Origin: an uncultured Eubacteriales bacterium
GTDB taxonomy: Bacteria > Bacillota > Clostridia > Lachnospirales > Lachnospiraceae
Assembly (NCBI GenBank): GCA_900557175.1
Contig: USSL01000090.1
Coordinates: forward strand, 1-7,029
Direction: 5' to 3'
Length of the DNA stretch: 7,029 nucleotides
Within the stretch, counting starts at the first letter, position 1. The number at the start of each line of letters is the position of its first letter. This document shows, one piece after another, positions 5,086-7,029 of this stretch. A program made the translations under genes and the position numbers. Below the pieces are notes generated by a model. It did not search any database and had not been told where the DNA came from. It saw only the letters and a program-made list of their open reading frames with translations.

Positions 5086-5748
5086 TTATTTGTCATCGTC
5101 AGCATCATCGTCAAAGATGCTTGCAATGTCGTTAATCTGGATATCATCTGTATCAAAGGTTTCATCGATATCATCGTCTGTATCCGCTGCCGGTGTTTCC
5201 TTCTTTTCTTCAGGCTGCTGGAAAACAGTATTAATATTTAATTGGGATGCCTTATCGGCAACATTCTCCTGAAGCTTTGTAAAGGCATCCAACGATGCAA
5301 CTTCGATATTAAAAGCCGGTGTATCAAGCAGATCCATCTGTGCTTTCGCAAGTGATTTATATTGCGCGCGGTATTTTTCATATTGCTGGATCAGTTCAAT
5401 TGTCTTTGCATGGATATGGTCAAGCTCAATTTTGGCATCGGCAACGATAGACTGTGCTTTTAAAACAGCTTCCTGCTCAATGACTGTGGCATTAGCCTTT
5501 GCGGAAGAAATGGTATCTTCTGCTGTCTGTTCAGCAAGGACAAGCGCTTTTTGCAGTGATTTTTCAATACTTTTATAATGATTAATACCATCATTTAAAA
5601 TATTAATCTTATCTTTTAATTCAAGATTCTCTCTGTATAAAGCTTCAAAATCTGTTGTCAGCGTCTGAAAAAACGCATCAACATCTGCTTTGGAATAACC
5701 CATACCTGTTTTAAAGTTTCTTGCCTGAATATCAATCGGTGTAATCAT
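5086..5748 (-). CDS. divIVA: DivIVA-family cell division / polarity protein
   Basis: A 220-residue coiled-coil protein of the DivIVA/GpsB group, which binds curved membrane at poles and septa and recruits division or envelope proteins. The N-terminal membrane-binding domain is conserved (MITPIDIQARNFKTGMGYSK then ADVDAFFQTL, residues 1-30). A predominantly alpha-helical, coiled-coil region covers about 30-135. From about 175 the tail is highly acidic, including DDDIDETFDTDD (191-202) and a terminal FDDDADDDK. An ATG two codons upstream (5752-5754) lies only 1 nt from the GGAGG at 5756-5760, whereas the ATG at 5746-5748 is 7 nt away and gives the standard family N-terminus, so it is chosen. 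The ylmH stop codon overlaps the ribosome binding site (TAGGAGG). The position after sepF and ylmH matches the conserved Firmicutes division cluster. Confidence 0.93.
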   Translation of the reverse strand: MITPIDIQARNFKTGMGYSKADVDAFFQTLTTDFEALYRENLELKDKINILNDGINHYKSIEKSLQKALVLAEQTAEDTISSAKANATVIEQEAVLKAQSIVADAKIELDHIHAKTIELIQQYEKYRAQYKSLAKAQMDLLDTPAFNIEVASLDAFTKLQENVADKASQLNINTVFQQPEEKKETPAADTDDDIDETFDTDDIQINDIASIFDDDADDDK

Positions 5749-5755
5749 AGTCATA

Positions 5756-5760
5756 CCTCC
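5756..5760 (-). promoter_or_regulatory. divIVA ribosome binding site that decides the start
   Basis: GGAGG on the minus strand. Spacing is 7 nt to the ATG at 5746-5748 but only 1 nt to the upstream ATG at 5752-5754, so the former is the functional start. Its last G is also the final base of the ylmH TAG stop codon, implying coupled translation. Confidence 0.88.
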
Positions 5761-6512
5761 TAAATATAAATATGTGTTTTCACAACAAATTTATCTTTCT
5801 TTGATTTTAACGATGTACTTTCAAATTTAAAGCGGCCAAGACCGCGGACTGAAACGATATCGTTGTCTTTTAAAACTGCACTGGCATTTTCGGTAAGGCG
5901 TCCGTTAATGAATGCAGATTGCGATGCAATATAGCGAGAAGCTGCACTGCGCGACAAGTTAAAAGCGACGGCAATCAGGCTGTCAAGCCGTATAGAGGCA
6001 ACAGTGGATTGCTTTGTTTTAAAATGCGGCGTGATGGCTGTCTCAGGGACATCACATAAAAATGCATCAACCTTTGTATGCTTTACTTTTGTGAGCAGTC
6101 CGGCAATGTATTCGCCAATCTGGCGAACGGCAAAGACATAGGCGGTATTGTTATCAATAAGAATATCCCCAAGTTTACTTCGGTCAATGCCTAAATTAAT
6201 GAGTGCGCCGAGAAAATCACGGTGTGTCAGTGCATCGGCAAATTTCGGATTTGCAGGCCGGATACATATACATACGATTGGAAATGTTTCTTTGTCAAAG
6301 CCGTCAGGATAAAACTGTAGCATACGGCGTTCGGCATCGGGATAACCGCCCCAAAGTTCAAAAGGGGCAGGCGGCAGACTGTTTTTTATATTGAAAAACA
6401 GTGTCTGTTCACTCATATTTAAAAAATCAGAAAAAGTACAATAATAATTTTCTGAGGCCTGTCTGCATAAGTCAGCGAGCCGACGGTTTAATAATTGTTC
6501 TTCTTTAGTCAT
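5760..6512 (-). CDS. ylmH: YlmH-family S4-domain RNA-binding protein
   Basis: A 250-residue protein of the YlmH family. The N-terminal and central region includes PFELWGGYPDAERRML (50-65) and the family-typical THRDFLGALINLGIDRSKLG (96-115). A C-terminal S4 RNA-binding domain covers about 174-232 (SIRLDSLIAVAFNLSRSAAS then INGRL and DIVSVRGLGRFKF). In B. subtilis the homologue lies in the ylm division cluster and has been linked to ribosome-associated quality control as a relative of RqcP; that role is known for the family and is only inferred here. The ATG at 6510-6512 starts 7 nt after the sepF stop and has no recognisable Shine-Dalgarno sequence, so translation probably depends on coupling to sepF. 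Its own stop codon feeds into the divIVA ribosome binding site. Confidence 0.92.
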   Translation of the reverse strand: MTKEEQLLNRRLADLCRQASENYYCTFSDFLNMSEQTLFFNIKNSLPPAPFELWGGYPDAERRMLQFYPDGFDKETFPIVCICIRPANPKFADALTHRDFLGALINLGIDRSKLGDILIDNNTAYVFAVRQIGEYIAGLLTKVKHTKVDAFLCDVPETAITPHFKTKQSTVASIRLDSLIAVAFNLSRSAASRYIASQSAFINGRLTENASAVLKDNDIVSVRGLGRFKFESTSLKSKKDKFVVKTHIYI

Positions 6513-6519
6513 TATTTAA

Positions 6520-7029
6520 TCAGATTTTCATCTGAAACTGGGATGAAGCAGTTCCGGATGTGTGCGATGCACCAAGTGCCTGAAGATCGATATCGCCGGA
6601 GATTTCAACAGCTTCAGGTGTAATGATAAAAATATAATTTGTAACTTTTTTGAAATTACCTTTTAATGCATAACATCCGCCGGAAACAAAATCAATAATC
6701 TGCTGTGCAAGCTCGTAATCAGAACCTTCAAGATTTAAAACAGCGGTTTTTCTTGCGGCAAGAATATCGATAATCTCCTGTGCATCTTCATATTTAGATG
6801 GTCTTACAACGCAGACTTCATCAACCGGGCGTGCATTTGATTTTAAAGGAACAATTTTACTCTTGTCCGAAGATGTTGTTTTTGCTGTATACTTTTCTTT
6901 TGGAGCTGAGGAAGCGGCTGCTTTAGATTTTGAAGCCGGTTCAGGCTCACTGTAATCATCATAATCATCATCATAGCCGTCATCATATGTATCATCGTAA
7001 TCGTCATCATAATTATCATCATTAAGACG
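6520..7029 (-). CDS. sepF: SepF cell division protein, C-terminal 169 residues (N-terminus outside window)
   Basis: The C-terminal part of SepF, a membrane-associated FtsZ partner that bundles FtsZ filaments and helps tether the Z-ring. The conserved core spans visible residues 68-146 (RPVDEVCVVRPSKYEDAQEI, then LNLEGSDYELAQQIIDFVSG, CYALKGNFKKVTNYIFIITP and VEISGDI), closely following the family pattern. The N-terminal membrane-targeting amphipathic helix is beyond the window. Before the core is a linker rich in Asp and Tyr (visible residues 4-26, repeated YDD units), then an Ala/Ser/Lys-rich stretch. With 169 residues already visible, the full protein is longer than B. subtilis SepF (about 150), because of this linker. 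The frame is open to the window edge and ends with TGA at 6520-6522, 7 nt before ylmH. No ylmG-like gene intervenes. Confidence 0.95.
   Translation of the reverse strand, partial: RLNDDNYDDDYDDTYDDGYDDDYDDYSEPEPASKSKAAASSAPKEKYTAKTTSSDKSKIVPLKSNARPVDEVCVVRPSKYEDAQEIIDILAARKTAVLNLEGSDYELAQQIIDFVSGGCYALKGNFKKVTNYIFIITPEAVEISGDIDLQALGASHTSGTASSQFQMKI
6953..7024 (-). repeat. GAT/TAT-rich low-complexity coding repeat in sepF
   Basis: Within sepF the minus strand repeats GAT, GAC and TAT codons in near-tandem units, encoding YDD-type repeats. The period is short and imperfect. Such a run can change length by slippage, and lies in the linker between the membrane anchor and the FtsZ-binding core. 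Confidence 0.75.

Noticed and set aside
1..7029. Mobile element, prophage or defence island around the recombinase
   Set aside because: The flanking genes are housekeeping, there are no transposase, phage, toxin or nuclease genes, and no paired direct repeats or tRNA attachment site were seen.

Overview
The window looks like part of a low-GC Firmicutes chromosome, most likely Clostridia and plausibly Lachnospiraceae. The reasons are AT-rich intergenic DNA, strong GGAGG-type ribosome binding sites, a SepF-YlmH-DivIVA cell-division block, and protein sequences of clostridial character. The family assignment is inference from gene content and protein style. Every supported gene lies on the minus strand, so transcription runs from high to low coordinates.

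Region 1 (7029 down to 2387) is a compact operon-like series: sepF (N-terminus outside the window), ylmH, divIVA, aroB, lspA and an rluD-type pseudouridine synthase, closed by a clear intrinsic terminator that overlaps the last stop codon. Gaps are 6 to 13 nt, except for 108 nt between divIVA and aroB, which holds a 22-bp perfect palindrome and a large hairpin. SepF and DivIVA are division and polarity proteins, YlmH is an S4-domain RNA-binding protein, LspA matures lipoproteins, and the RluD-like enzyme modifies 23S rRNA. aroB (shikimate pathway) is the functional outsider.

Region 2 (2386 to 1133) is a single-gene unit for a 359-residue tyrosine recombinase with all six catalytic residues. 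It has its own promoter, which abuts the preceding terminator, a leader of about 110 nt with two stem-loops, and its own terminator.

Region 3 (1132 to 1) holds a TVP38/TMEM64 (VTT/DedA-type) membrane protein and the first 86 codons of a TtcA-family PP-loop ATPase. Between them is a 27-bp inverted repeat whose arms match the XerD half-site of the Bacillus subtilis dif site as I remember it. It could be a Xer-type recombination site, an operator or a leader hairpin. It is the most interesting non-coding signal here, because a complete tyrosine recombinase gene lies about 0.85 kb away.

No tRNA, rRNA, CRISPR array, insertion sequence or classical riboswitch was recognised. The coding content is mostly ordinary housekeeping, and I do not see a convincing new multi-gene system. 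The points worth a second look are the palindromes, the structured leaders and the placement of aroB.
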